A stretch of 64,000 nt of DNA from Chondrosia reniformis (GCA_947172415.1 OX359193.1:4458501-4522500); one strand, 5' to 3'; counted from the stretch's first letter, positions 33,587-44,095 are shown. Notes: a model not told the origin generated them from the sequence alone. Made by a program: numbers and translations.

Positions 33587-34122
33587 TTGTATATTGGTCC
33601 TTGTGCAACACTTGATCTTAACTCTATTGTACATCTTACCACCCAAAGTATCCGTGTTAATTATGACCTACTCTGGTATCAAAATATTAATAGAATCCCT
33701 TATAACTCCAGTTCTGGTGATAGATTAAATCTTTACCGTAAGATAAAATTTGCTCCCAAGGTAGATAGTTGAATAATGAGATGTGACAAAGGCAGAAGAT
33801 GAGTCATCGCTGGTCTACGTACTGGTTGCCTTCCCCTTGCGGTCGAAGTTGGTCGTTAACCTCCATCCCATTTGATCAGAGGACATGTCAGGTCTGTGCT
33901 GGGGGTGAGGTGGAGGACCAAGCACATTTTTTGCTTGATTGTTGTAAACTTAATATTATAAGAAAAGATTTATTTACCTACTGTACCTATCTTAACCCCA
34001 ACTTTACATGTATGTCTCCCTCCACTAAATTACAATATCTTTTAACCTCAGACAATACAAAACTCATTAACTTTATTTATAGAATGTATAATCTTAGACA
34101 ATCCCTCTTATTCCCATCATAA
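33587..34122 (+). pseudogene. LINE (non-LTR retrotransposon) ORF2 C-terminal fragment
   Basis: The first block (33587-33770) includes GDRLNLYRKIKFAPKV. After stops and a frame change, the second block includes a zinc-knuckle CQVCAGGEVEDQAHFLLDC (CCHC spacing), NPNFTCMSPSTKLQYLL and YRMYNLRQSLLFPS before a stop at 34120-34122. This is the post-reverse-transcriptase C terminus of LINE ORF2, 5'-truncated as LINE insertions usually are. A (TAA)n tract at 34207-34220 may be its 3' tail. It lies between gene X exons, on the opposite strand. Confidence 0.75.
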
Positions 34123-34487
34123 TTTATTGTTAACACCCTCACCAATCGTTTTTGTGACTAATAAGCCAAACCTGGCTGGTCAGCTTGTATACTGATAGTC
34201 ACTTTAATAATAATAATAATATTCCCAGAGTTATGTGCATATTTATGTGGCTATCATTAGCCTCAAAAATACAAAATACTGTAGTATTCTTGGGAGAATT
34301 AGGACTTGATATATTTGCCACCTGGTAGGGCATCTTGAAACTTCCTCCTCCCTTGTCGCCCCCCACTTAAATCCAAATCTAATATTCAGGAATCTGCTCA
34401 TCATGCCAGGTCAGCTGGTCAGTCTTAAATACATTCAATTTTGTAATTACTATGGAATTAACTCTGTATAAACTATCGTGTGATTGT

Positions 34488-34706
34488 TTAATACATAGAT
34501 ACATGCTCTTTTAGCTCTTCCAGGGTGAAGCATATTCTTTCCCACAATTTGTAAACATATGCACATGGAGCACTTCTTATTTTCTCTCTGTCTGCTGATG
34601 AGAATGGGAATGGCATGATTTCACATTCTATATCATCCAATTTCCATTCATTACAAATAGCTCTTATCCTGGTTTGGCTATCAATTTTGATGCTCCATTG
34701 TGTCAA
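34488..34706 (-). pseudogene. Probable gene X exon
   Basis: A 72-codon frame reading TQWSIKIDSQTRIRAICNEW, ECEIMPFPFSSADREKIRSA and CAYVYKLWERICFTLEELKE. It looks conserved, and the PxAYVxxLW...L-EL pattern occurs in the same TE-associated family that carries the MHMLE motif. It is on the same strand as the other gene X pieces. No catalytic motif recognised. Confidence 0.4.
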
Positions 34707-35061
34707 TCACCTGCATGTTTCAAAGAAACGTACTTAGTTCATTAATTGGTATTATATTGTGTACCTTCTTAATTGTCAAAGTTTTGACCAAGTTAGCTTG
34801 AGATCAGCTTTCAGGGCTAACCCACTTCCCTCAGGGATTTCTGAGTTTATACTGAGACCTATGAGTTGTGTTCAACAAGAGATTCAATAAGTAATGTAAA
34901 TCCATGCATGCATTTACTGATTAGACATAGCGCATTTTGTACATAAATCCTAATTAATACTAATGCTGAAACGAATAGTGATTTTGCTATTCGAATAATT
35001 GCTTGCTTTAACGATCGAATATCGAATAATTGGTCTATATGTGTGTAGTAGTATAGCCCAC

Positions 35062-35170
35062 CATGATAAGCTAAAGTAGTAGCGGCAGGTGGTGTGCACA
35101 ATTTGCAGTGAACCTTGAAATAGTCCCATACAGGGCTCCTCAACGGCCTAGACTTACTCGAGGTCACCAT
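35062..35170 (-). pseudogene. BED-type zinc finger, hAT transposase N-terminal fragment
   Basis: Starts MVTSSKSRPLRSPVWDYFKV and continues HCKLCTPPAATTLAYHGG. The spacing of the aromatic WDYF, the CxxC pair and the YHGG is that of a BED finger, the DNA-binding domain at the start of many hAT transposases. The expected second half (TSNLxxHL...H) is lost directly after YHGG. Confidence 0.65.
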
Positions 35171-35227
35171 ACTATTCGCGACATGTGGTACATCATCAGG
35201 AGGACATAATTGATACTAGAGAACAAT

Positions 35228-35980
35228 AAAAATTTTCTACAAAAATAGTGAAGATGTAGGGATGGCACAAAAAGCATAGAAACAAGAAAGGGATGTTACA
35301 CAGTGAAGCATTAGCTATATATGCACGAATCATACAACACCCTTGCTTGTAGGATTCATGCATAGCTAATGCTTCACTGTGTAACATCCCTTTCTTGTTT
35401 CTATGCTTTTTGTGCCATCCCTACATCTTCACTATTTTTGTAGAAAATTTTTATTGTTCTCTAGTTTCTGTACTTTTTATGGAGCATAAGCTAGGAATTC
35501 GTTGTATTTTAAACCACTTTGGTTTCGCAATCTTGGACTGATTATGACGTCATTAAAATGGTGAATTTATTGAAGCCTTGACTCTTGGGCCACGAAAACC
35601 GTCATGCTCAATAATAACGTTATCGCTCTCGCTTCTACAAAAGAATACAGCGCGGAAAATTTGGAGTATTTTCGCTTCAGAAGTAGTCCGAAGGCTTATT
35701 TCGTTTTTTAGTTACAGCGGGCGAAGAAGATGAAGAAGAAGAAGATGAAGAAGAAGAAAACGAAAATGGGAGATTTCAAAGTTCGTTCATTTGCCAACGA
35801 TACACGGTCGCTTGCCTTCAAGGCCAATTTATAGCATGTTTGTTCTATATTTAACTCTACATAGTCTCGTTTTGGCGATTTTCAGCCTAATTCGGAATTT
35901 TGCTCCTATACCAATGTATGGGGAAAACGAAACAACCCGTACCATCCCTACATAGAGAGTACTACCGTACTCTCTGATAC
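35228..35980 (+). repeat. Dispersed repeat family R3 with foldback head
   Basis: The first part (35228-35452) is a near-perfect inverted repeat with ~100-bp arms (left AAATTTTCTACAAAAATAGTG, right its complement) around a 40-50-bp loop that contains its own ATGCACGAATC hairpin. The remainder matches 11880-12480, including the GAAGAAGAAGATGAAGAAG tract and the CTCTCTGATA end. The 11816 copy lacks most of the left arm. Confidence 0.85.
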
Positions 35981-36154
35981 GTGGACACGAATATTCGTAT
36001 ACACACTGTGACATTCGAATGGTACTGTAACGATCAAATATTTGAATATTAAACTATTTGTTTCAATACTAATAACTACTAATATCCAGCAAAACTTGTA
36101 TGTACCCATTTATAATATTATGTATACATGCATATCTGTTCCATTTGTACCTGC

Positions 36155-36345
36155 CAACTTCAGCATTTGTTCCCTTTCATGAAGATTTGTCCACCTTATT
36201 TCATTGCTCATTTGTATGGTTATGGCATTGGTACTTTTCCCATTCAGTATGCTACTTGTATTCATAAGTTCCTTACTTCTGTTTGCTACAGTCTTTTGAT
36301 GAGCTTCATCTGATCCCCTTCTGGCTTTTGCTATCCTTTGAAAAT
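36155..36345 (-). pseudogene. Probable gene X exon
   Basis: The minus strand reads openly through RIAKARRGSDEAHQKTVANR, SKELMNTSSILNGKSTNAI and NEIRWTNLHEREQMLKLAG, ending at an AG|GTAC donor-like junction. Hydrophilic and probably helical. Not recognised by itself; placed with gene X on strand, spacing and composition. Confidence 0.4.
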
Positions 36346-36419
36346 ATATTGGCTGTATACAAGGGATAGTGAACAGTGACTCAAGTAATCCCCATCATAG
36401 GTATAAGCCTAATTGATAG

Positions 36420-36734
36420 CTAATGCTTCAAGTAATCACTGACCTGACCCCCAGCTGGCAACTGTATACCATGAATAGACTCATACTGGCTCCTTGATAA
36501 GATTAGCCTCTTGGCAAGATGACCGGCTACCCTTCTTTCGACAGTGGTAGGTGTATTGTTGTAGTCCTTTTGTAAAACATCCCTCAGTGTTTCTCCATGT
36601 GGTGTAACTGTTTGCATAATTTCTGTTTCACATCTAGAGTGTAATTTGAGATTGCTGATTATCAGATCAGTGTGACAAACCTGGGAATATGGGCATTTAA
36701 CTTTTAGAGAACCAATGATGTTTAAAATTAGCAA
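36420..36734 (-). pseudogene. Probable gene X 5' exon
   Basis: A 104-codon frame with VKCPYSQVCHTDLIISNLKL, HGETLRDVLQKDYNNTPTTV, ERRVAGHLAKRLILSRSQYE and IHGIQLPAGGQ. The middle is basic and helical. No known domain. It precedes the 36155-36345 piece in the direction of transcription and is probably the same gene. Confidence 0.4.
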
Positions 36735-36799
36735 AGAAGTGGGTGATAACTATACTATTGCTGGCATCTCATCGAACTAGGTGACTATGCGTGTCTTGC

Positions 36800-37480
36800 A
36801 GAACAAATGGTTGCCACAGTGAGGCATTATCCGTGCATATAAACCATACAAGCAAGTATGTTGCACCATATCTCTACATATGGCAGCATTTTGCATGATG
36901 AGCCTCCCACTAGAAACTGGTCTCTACTCTTATTCTTCCCATGAACATGCATAGGCATACAGGTAGCCTTGGTCCTTCCATTCTAATAGCTATATAGTGC
37001 AAAGAAATGTTTTATTCCTTTGAATCACTTACATTTTACACATAAAATGTGTAACAAAATTCTTCTCTGCTCTACTCAGTAGAAATTGTGACTCGGTCCT
37101 ATTTCCCTATATACTTATTTTCAGCCTTTAATTTACTGATAATTTCACTGCACGTCTTGTGCGGAGTGATTTTGAAATGATAATACATTAATAACCTCTT
37201 ATGGTCTTTAGCTACATCCATTTAGCTATGCTTGCATATGAAAACACCATTTGCAGTGGTTCATTCCTGAATGGTTATACATGTTAGGGGACTGCAGCTT
37301 CATTTGCCCCAGTTCCTATGCCAATGCTGCCATATGCAGGGATATGGTGCAACATCCTTGTTTGTATGGCTTATATCCACGGATAATGCTTTACTGTGTA
37401 ACATCCCTTCCCTGTTTCTGTACTTTTTACACCATCCCTACATCTTAAATATTTTTTGTAGAAAATGTTTAATGTTTCTA
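36800..37480. repeat. Foldback-like repeat related to R3
   Basis: A block at about 36830-36895 (AAACCATACAAGCAAGTATG, TTGCACCATATC, ATATGGCAGCAT) returns inverted at about 37325-37375. The right side then continues with the R3-like TAATGCTTTACTGTGTAACATCCC and ACACCATCCCTACATCTT blocks. Non-coding. Confidence 0.65.
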
Positions 37481-37692
37481 TTATCTATTAATACCACAAA
37501 GAATAAGATATTCCAATGCTACTGTGCATGCTGGTGCATGCATGTAGTTGCTATGCATGGAGCCTAAAGGAACAAACTCAAGTTAAATATTCAAACAGAT
37601 GTGGAATAATGTACAAAATTTACCATCAGCTCCTGCGTGCATGCTGATTGAGGGTTGTAAGGTGTTAGTGCAATAAAACAAGTGGACATACT

Positions 37693-37896
37693 TCATCTAT
37701 ATATATTAGCACACTTACATTTTCCAGTCTTCATTTCTTTTACTAGTGATTGTGATCCAAGAAATTGATAGCATATAAGAAGCTGGTGCCTTTCTGCTAG
37801 AGACTTTGGAATGTTTTTGAAGTTCTTGAACTTTAGGGCAAGATCTTTAAAACAGCTATGCTTTGCCTCGTACCTCATGTACCAGTATCTGGTCAT
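37693..37896 (-). pseudogene. TE-associated protein fragment with EAKH/AERHQ module
   Basis: A 67-codon frame: TRYWYMRYEAKHSCFKDLAL, then NFKNIPKSLAERHQLLICYQ. The 'W-MRFEAKH-YFK-LA----NFKN---LA-RHQ' module is the C-terminal signature of a C2H2-finger TE-associated family whose N-terminal and central parts are seen at 42300-44095. This piece is 4 kb away and probably belongs to another copy. Confidence 0.55.
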
Positions 37897-37954
37897 AGGT
37901 CCACATCTATAAAAATAATAATGAAGCTTATTATTATTTATGCATATATAACAT

Positions 37955-38515
37955 ATATATTATTAAATTCAGTAAATTATTAGGACTATTAACATACGGC
38001 TTTGATCAATTCATTTCAAAAATAATCACTACAACGTTTCACGCTTCTCGGGCTTCTTCAGGTATACAACAATAAGCTGACAATGGATTAAAATACTGTA
38101 TGGGATGGTGATTGGTTGTTAATAAATTGAAAAATAATTGAAAAAAACGATAAAAATAATTGAAAAAACAACCAATGGCATGTGTGGAATGAAAACAATA
38201 TTGTTAGGTAATACCTAATAAGGAGTCCCATGTTGGATGGATAGGGACTCCTTGGTCCAGGTTGTAGGTCCTTTCTTGTTTGATGTGTAGGCTTTCCTTG
38301 ATCTTCCTTAGCTTCAACATTGATTCCCTGTCCAGACGGTGTGCACCCTTCCAATTGATGGTGTATCCCATTATCTCCGTGTGGACAGCGTTGGCATTGT
38401 TCTTGTCCCTCCAAGAAGGGTGAAACGTTGTAGTGATTATTTTTAAAGTGAATTGATCAAAGATGTGTGTTAAAAGTCCTAATAATTTACTGAATTTAAT
38501 AACAAACCGGCATGT
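37955..38515 (-). mobile_element. Penelope-like element, C-terminal fragment flanked by inverted repeats
   Basis: Minus-strand frames at 38414-38225 read HTEIMGYTINWKGAHRLDRE, LKLRKIKESLHIKQERTYNL and DQGVPIHPTWDSLLG, the tail of a Penelope protein after GIY-YIG. It is flanked by inverted ~90-bp blocks (37955-38045 and 38408-38510) that contain AACGTTGTAGTGATTATTTT, TGAATTGATCAAAG and TCCTAATAATTTACTGAATT. Such inverted flanking copies are typical of Penelope insertions. Confidence 0.75.
38036..38061 (-). ncRNA. Hammerhead-ribozyme-like core in Penelope fragment
   Basis: In minus orientation CTGAAGA (38061-38055) is followed by an AGCCCGAGAAGCGT hairpin-like segment and GAAAC (38040-38036). 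It has the same orientation as the coding fragment. Penelope elements are known to carry hammerhead motifs in their terminal repeats. Flanking stems not verified. Confidence 0.5.
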
Positions 38516-38629
38516 CTAATAATTTCCACTATATTATAACATATATATATTACCAATTACTTATAAGTTACAATATAAATATAATTCACCTGATTCCAAC
38601 CAAATGATTCACAATAGATCATTACTAAC

Positions 38630-38659
38630 GTTTCAGCCACATACTGTGGCCTTCATCAG
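38630..38659 (-). ncRNA. Hammerhead-ribozyme-like core downstream of Penelope ORF
   Basis: In minus orientation: CTGATGA (38659-38653), a GGCCACAGTATGTGGC hairpin (a strong stem II) and GAAAC (38634-38630). This fits the conserved core exactly and lies in the sense orientation after the ORF, where Penelope hammerheads are expected. Stem I and the short stem III, and so the cleavage site, were not confirmed. Confidence 0.6.
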
Positions 38660-38774
38660 TGTAAAACAAAAAACACATATGGTGGACAAAAAGGAAGTCT
38701 ACAATTTAAAGAGCTATAGCAAACAACAAATCTAGTAGGCAAATAAGGAAGTCTATAATTTGAATAGCTACAAT

Positions 38775-41219
38775 TTATAGTACACAGATGACATCATTTC
38801 TGTCTTGATCATTGCTGTTGCTCTCCTGCCTCGTCATCTGCCTTCTGCTTTGCTGGATGGGGTGCTTCCAACAGCAGCCAATGCTGAGGCCCTGGTCTCT
38901 GTTCACCAGGTCCCCTGGGTTCTGAAGGGAGATGTGGATGGATTCACAGAAGATCACGAGAGAGAAAAGACAAAGACTCCCAGGATCACTGATGAAGGGT
39001 GGAATTCCCAGAAACGGCTGTCTGACCCAGTGGAGAAGAAGAGGAAAAAACAGAAAAGAAGGAAGAAAAGACTCCTCTATATTCATCCAAAGCTCTCTTC
39101 AGGTATAGATCCCCTATAGGCTCTTTTACAGACTAAGCTCTCTTCAGGTTTAGTTCCCCTATAGGCTCTTTTACAGACTAGGCATATAGCATGTAGAAAA
39201 ACGGTATCTTAGATTTTTCATGGCCTCTTTGATAAGCAAGTTGGTGTTATTGTCTGCCTTATCATGAATCCTAGTCCCCTCCCAAAGGGGTTGGTGGTGT
39301 TGAGTTCAGGCATGCTCAGCAATGGCTGACTTTTCAATCTCTCCCCTTCTAGTGGCTGCCTGGTGTTCTTTCAATCTGCTACCCAAGGTCCTCCTGGTTT
39401 CACCTATGTACCTCTGTCCGCAGCTACAAGGGATCTCGTATACCACACCCGATCTCAACATTACAGAGTCTCTATCCTTGAACCTGCACAATTCACGTCT
39501 GAGGGTGGAGGAGGTTCTGAACACTATTCTGATGTTAAATTTTCTGCAGATCTTCCTGAGGTCCTCACCAAGACCATATACGTAGGGGATGTAGAGTGTA
39601 TGACGTGGCTGCTCCTCTTCTCTTCTCCCTTGTCTCTTCTGTGTTGCCATCTTGACCACACCAAGTGGATAGCCATTCTCCAGTAGCACCTGGGTAAGGT
39701 GCCGCTCTTCTATTTTTCTGTTCTCTCCTTGAGTGATGGCTCTGGCTCTGTAGAAGAGACCAAAGACCATACCGTGCTTCACATGGTTTGCATGATGAGA
39801 AGAGTACTGGAGGTAGCAGTCCGTATGTGTGGGTTTCCTATACACACTGGTCTCAATCAATCCTTCATCATTGCGTCTCAACAGTGTGTCTAGGATGGGG
39901 AGACTGCCATTCTCCTCCATTTCCATAGTGAACTGTATTGATGGTCTCAGGCTGTTAATCTGTTCAAGTAAGACACTGGTGCGTCCCTTCTCCATTATGC
40001 AGTAGGTGTCATCTATGTACCTCTTCCACATCCTGGGTTTGTTCAGTACTGAGCTCAGTGCCAGGTCCTCGAAACTCTCCATGTAGATGTTGGCAAATGC
40101 TGGTGAGACCAGGGGGGGATCCTATCACTGCTCCATCCTGTTGTAGGTAACAATCACCGTGAAAGGTGAAATAGGTTGTACGTAGGCACAGTTCAATGAG
40201 TTGGACAATGCGCTCCGGTGGCAGCATCGTCCTGTCCACCAATGTTGAGACATTCTGTAGTCCTCAGAGGATGATCTCCAAGGCCTCACTGATAGGGAGA
40301 TTGGTGAACAAAGACTTCACATCAAAACTTACCATAACTTCCTCTGGCTGTATTCGTACCCCCTGTAACATTTCCACAAAAAAAGTGTTTGGAGTTCCTC
40401 ACATAGGCAAATGTCTTGCCAGCCAAAGGAGCAATCAAGTCTCTCATATGTTTGGCCAGTCCATAGGTGGGTGAACCTATGTTTGACACAATTGGCCTGA
40501 GTGGAACATCCAGTTTGTGATTTTTGGGGAGTCCATACAATTTGGGTGGTCGACTAGCATTTGGTTTGAGTCTCCTTCCCAGGTCACTGCGTAACAGTTT
40601 CTGACTTTCCAGCTGCCTTACCTCTTTAAGAATTCTTCTTTCAGTAGCTGGTTTGGGGTCACTCTTAACCATTCTGTAAACAGGATCACCGAGTAGGGTT
40701 CTTATCTTCCTTTCATAGTCCTTACAGTCCATGACTACTGTGGCATTTTCTTTATCCGCTGGGAGGATAACGATGTTTCCTTCTCCCTCAGGGTACCAAT
40801 GCTAATCTCTCCTCCTTGGTGATGTTGGATGGTGGTGCTTTGGATCTCTTAAGTACGCTACAGACACTTCCACACAGCTTACTGACATCATGTCCGTTCA
40901 TCTCACAAGCTACACCTTTGATCGCTGCCGCTATTTCAAAGGTTGGCATCTTCCGTGGAGCGTGTGCAAAGTTCAAGCCTTTCTGAAGAACTGTCTGTTC
41001 AGCGTCTGTTAGGGTCTTGGAGGATAGGTTGACTAGCCATCTGTTTTTGTTCACAGCACTGGATCGATCTTCTGGTGCCTGAGTTGTTCCAGCTACCAAA
41101 AGTCGACTGAACTTGGCTATGTGACGATCCCTAGCTATCACGAAGAGAGGAAAAAGATTGTGTATGTATGTATGTGCATACCTTTCCATCCATGAAGGAA
41201 TGTGTACCATGTAATGCAT
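38775..41219 (-). pseudogene. Penelope-like reverse transcriptase with GIY-YIG endonuclease, multiply frameshifted
   Basis: N-terminal block (41219-40788): NLSSKTLTDAEQTVLQKGLN, FAHAPRKMPTFEIAAA. After a frame change (about 40790) comes the 40732-40322 block: TLLGDPVYRMVKSDPKP, PPKLYGLPKNHKLDVPLRP and SNIGSPTYGLAKHM, the first RT motifs. Next (40242-40110): YFTFHGDCYLQQDGAVIGSP. Then 40082-39306: the catalytic RYIDDTYCI, SVYRKPTHTDCYLQYSSHH and the GIY-YIG core VVYEIPCSC-GQRYIGETRRTLG-RLKEH. A TGA (39306-39308) replaces the Trp expected after AEHA. The tail continues as IHDKADNTNLLIKEAMK and, further on, NPGDLVNRDQGLSIGCCW (about 38900). At least three frameshifts. RT would prime at telomeres or nicks and GIY-YIG would nick DNA; this copy cannot. 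Confidence 0.88.
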
Positions 41220-41242
41220 TTTTGGTAGTGTAGTAACTTTTA

Positions 41243-42195
41243 TGTAGACTTACCTATAGCTATGTTGCATTATGTCATTTTAGGTAGTTGGTGTATATGA
41301 CTATTTTTAGTCCCACTTGTAGTATATGTATAATTGCATTGTGCATTAATCTGTATCAGCTGTAATTGTTGAAATCATTATTAAACGTTCCATGCTAGTG
41401 TTGTGCTTGGTTAGTCTGGATATCACAAAGTGGCGACAGGGCACGATTTTAGCATGACAACCCACAGAACAGCAGGAGAATTCGATCAAAGCCGAGAGCA
41501 ATGGCCATCATACGTGGAAAGGATGGTGCAATATTTCATGGCAAACGACGTCAAGGAAGATGCCAAGCAGAGAGCAATTTTGCTTAGTGTTTGTGGGCCG
41601 AACACTTATCAATTGATATGCAATTTGGTAGCGCAACAAAAGCCGACAGAATTCAAGTTCAAGGAGTTAGTGGCAGGAATCCAAGAGCACTTCTGTCTGA
41701 GACCATCAGTAATTCAACTTCTTCAACTTTCATTCCCGGTTCCAGAATGATATAGAAAATGTGGCCGACTATGTAGCCGAATTACGACGATTAGTAGTAC
41801 ACTGGAAGATATGATTCGGGATTGACTGGTGTGCAGCCTAAAGGACGCAAATCTGCAACGCTGACTCTTGGCAGAGCCAGAACTCACCTTTGAAAAAGCA
41901 TTTGGACTAACCCAGGCATCAGAGTTAGCGAAACAGAACGCAAAAGAACTGCAAGCAAAGAAACAAGCTGCTGTTGGTAAGCAGGAGCTAGGATGTAAAT
42001 TTACCTATAGCCATGTTGTATTATGTCATTTTAGGTAGTTCGTGTATGTGACTATTTTTAGTAACACTTGTAGTATATATATAATTGCATTGTGCATTAA
42101 TCATTTTTTTGGTTAGAGTGTGTATCATCTGTAATTGTTGAAATCATTATTAAACGTTCCACGCTAGTGTTGCGCTTGGTTTGTCTGGATTCACA
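41243..42195 (+). mobile_element. Small Ty3/gypsy derivative (LTR-gag-LTR)
   Basis: Two direct repeats, 41243-41427 and 41994-42195, share TTACCTATAGC, TATGTCATTTTAGGTAGTT, ATAATTGCATTGTGCATTAA and ATTATTAAACGTTCCA, and each ends ...TCACA. The second has a ~17-bp insertion. Between them lie a TGGCGACAGGG primer-site-like stretch (41431) and a gag piece only; pol is absent. No target duplication was seen. The LTRs are more diverged than those of the 24-27 kb element, so it is older. Confidence 0.75.
41454..41985 (+). pseudogene. Gypsy gag fragment
   Basis: ATG at 41454, TTHRTAGEFDQSREQWPSYV, ERMVQYFMANDVKEDAKQRA, ILLSVCGPNTYQLICNLVAQ: a Ty3/gypsy capsid (retrotransposon gag) region. A frameshift near 41735 moves the continuation (NDIENVADYVAELRRLV) to another frame, and stops separate it from the last piece (LAEPELTFEKAFGLTQASEL). 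The nucleocapsid zinc knuckle and everything downstream are missing. Confidence 0.8.
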
Positions 42196-42310
42196 GGTAG
42201 TATGGTACAATCTGGATACAATGTTTTGAATCAGGTATGGTGATGTTTTTTAAGCCGTCTGACATAGGCTACAGTGTCCAGTGATGTCTTTGAAGCAAAA
42301 CATAGTCCAT
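42196..42310. other. Short spacer
   Basis: No feature seen between the gypsy LTR and the last piece of the C2H2 gene. Confidence 0.3.
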
Positions 42311-44095
42311 AATGGTGAGTAATAAAAGGAAAAGTTGCCAATTAGGATTATTCTCAGTGACAAGATCTGCAATTAAGAGAGGCAAACGTCTTCCTAAGCA
42401 CAACATCTTTGATGCTCTTTGATTGATACATATTATATAATCAATAATTTTGTAATACTTGCAGTTATGAATAATATATAAAACTTGCCATTTTGCTTTA
42501 AAAGATGATTGCTGCTCTTTAAAGTCTCAGATGTTACAGGATTGGGTTTGTTGTCCTTGTCAGGAAAAACATAAGGAAACATTTCTATATTTAAGTATTT
42601 ATGGTATCCAAATTCAGACCTTCTTCCAGTATCAAAAGCTCCTTGACTTCATACTGAAGAAAACCCTCTAGGATGTCATGCATGATGTATGGTGGCAAAC
42701 CTTCTGTCACATGGATGAATATAGGATGGAGTTATGGTGAATCCCATAGGTTGATGCAACATGGTCATGAAAGGGGCCAGTAAATTTTACACAGTGTTTT
42801 TTGTGAGCATCCCTGGTCCTTTGCTAAAAATCATCTGCAAAACACTTATGGTCAAGAGAAACCATAATTACATTATGTGACAAATGTATTATATCAAAGC
42901 TTTTGTCACCTTATATAGCAATGCAATATCAACACTTTCGAAGAGCAGAAGACAGCTGCTTATAGCCTCCGATGTATTGACTGCCCAGGTTGTCTCCTGA
43001 CACAAGTGTCAGTGTACATCTGGAAGTGTATTTTTCATTAAGAGGCCCTACCTTGAAGACAATGCCTTCATCCGAGAATATAAATAGTATCCTTTGTATA
43101 TACATATATAATAATTGCAACTAATACCTGTTCTAACTTATGTATTGAATTCATGAAAGGTTTTAAGATGTTTTTGTTTCCAATGTTGGAACATTTAGCA
43201 GCTGAATGATTCTCAGTGATGAACAATACTGAGGAGACCAAGTTGATAGTAGAAAAATGCTAGAGTGAAATACAGTATATACATGTAACTATTTAATTCA
43301 ATAAATGCCTCAAGCTCTGCATACCGAGCTTGTGCAATTTTGCTGATTATCCAAGTGGATTACAGATTTCTACCTCATCAAAATATAGCATCATGTGTAA
43401 GGCATTTCTGTCACTACAAAAAAGAGGGTGCTCTTTAAATTGTACAAATGACAAATGACTTGCAGCATGCAGACAAATGACAAGTAATACATATGCAAAA
43501 TAATACGATATTATATGACTTACTGCTAAGCTGAGGTTTTTAGAAAAGTATTTCTTCTGTAAATAACCTGTAAGAAGACCTTCAAAGGGTCTTTTGTAAT
43601 CATTGAATATGGAATCAATTTTTCTAATCACTGATGAGTTGTAGTTGGCATCTTTAAGGGTTTCTTACACTAAATTCCAAATGACATAACAGTTGACGTA
43701 AGCAGGAAAATCTCCCATTAAGCCATCTACAATGCTTTGAGAGACCTTATACCATTCCTTAGCTATCAGAAGAAGCAGGGCCACTGAACATTTGGTTAAT
43801 TCTGATTCAGGATTTCCAGCATGTTCAAGTGGCACCAAGTATGTCTCCTCATCATCCATAGCTATCTCATTACATCAATCATCATTTACTTCTGATTCTT
43901 CCAGTGCTCCTTCAATAGATGGTTATGAAGGCTTCGATACGAGGTGTACGTCCTTGGACAGCCTTCTATCCCACATATCAATTGTAGATTAGGTTCAAAA
44001 CTATGGATAGAGCTTATATGCCTTAGAACTGACACAAAACTTGGAGCTGCAAGGTTGTGGCAAATGGAACAAATATATTTAACTGCTGTAGCCAT
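42311..44095 (-). pseudogene. C2H2-finger TE-associated gene, multi-exon, no catalytic domain recognised
   Basis: Exon 1 (44095-43886): two C2H2 fingers, YICSICHNLAAPSFVSVLRH and LICGIEGCPRTYTSYRSLHN. Next (43859-43665): SVALLLLIAKEWYKVSQSIV. Next (43631-43347): YKRPFEGLLTGYLQKKYFSK, then FKEHPLFCSDRNALHMMLYF and DEVEICNPLG. Next (about 43060-42929): TLTLVSGDNLGSQYIGGYKQ. Then about 42715-42550: VTEGLPPYIMHDILEGFLQY and LNLDTI. The order of these motifs (fingers, HPLF...YYDDVE-CNPLG, GDNLA, IMHD-LEG) matches a gene family repeatedly found beside TEs in sponges, cnidarians and fish. A stop in the last block and a lost C-terminal EAKH module suggest decay. Head-to-head with the tnp2 gene at 45147. 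Confidence 0.6.

Larger units (their letters stand above)
34961..36071 (-). mobile_element. BED-type hAT element, mostly deleted, with nested repeat
   Basis: The left end TAATGCTGAAACGAATAG and the right end CTATTTGTTTCAATACTA are imperfect inverted repeats of a form common in BED-zinc-finger hAT elements. Flanks ATTAATAC and ATAACTAC agree at 6 of 8 positions, a plausible eroded 8-bp target duplication. Only a BED-finger piece remains of the transposase. An R3 repeat (35228-35980) has inserted inside. The boundaries depend on weak TIR matching. Confidence 0.6.
38540..41225 (-). mobile_element. Penelope-like retroelement, near full length
   Basis: Contains the whole Penelope-like protein from its N-terminal conserved block to the GIY-YIG endonuclease, in several frames, followed by a 3' region with a hammerhead-like motif at 38630-38659. 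The boundaries are approximate: the upstream side abuts a gypsy LTR near 41243, and the downstream side fades after about 38540. Confidence 0.8.

Noticed and set aside
38805-39119. 104-codon plus-strand frame with Lys/Arg-rich end
   Set aside because: Antisense to the Penelope C-terminal region (minus strand reads VNRDQGLSIGCCW), so it is a shadow frame.
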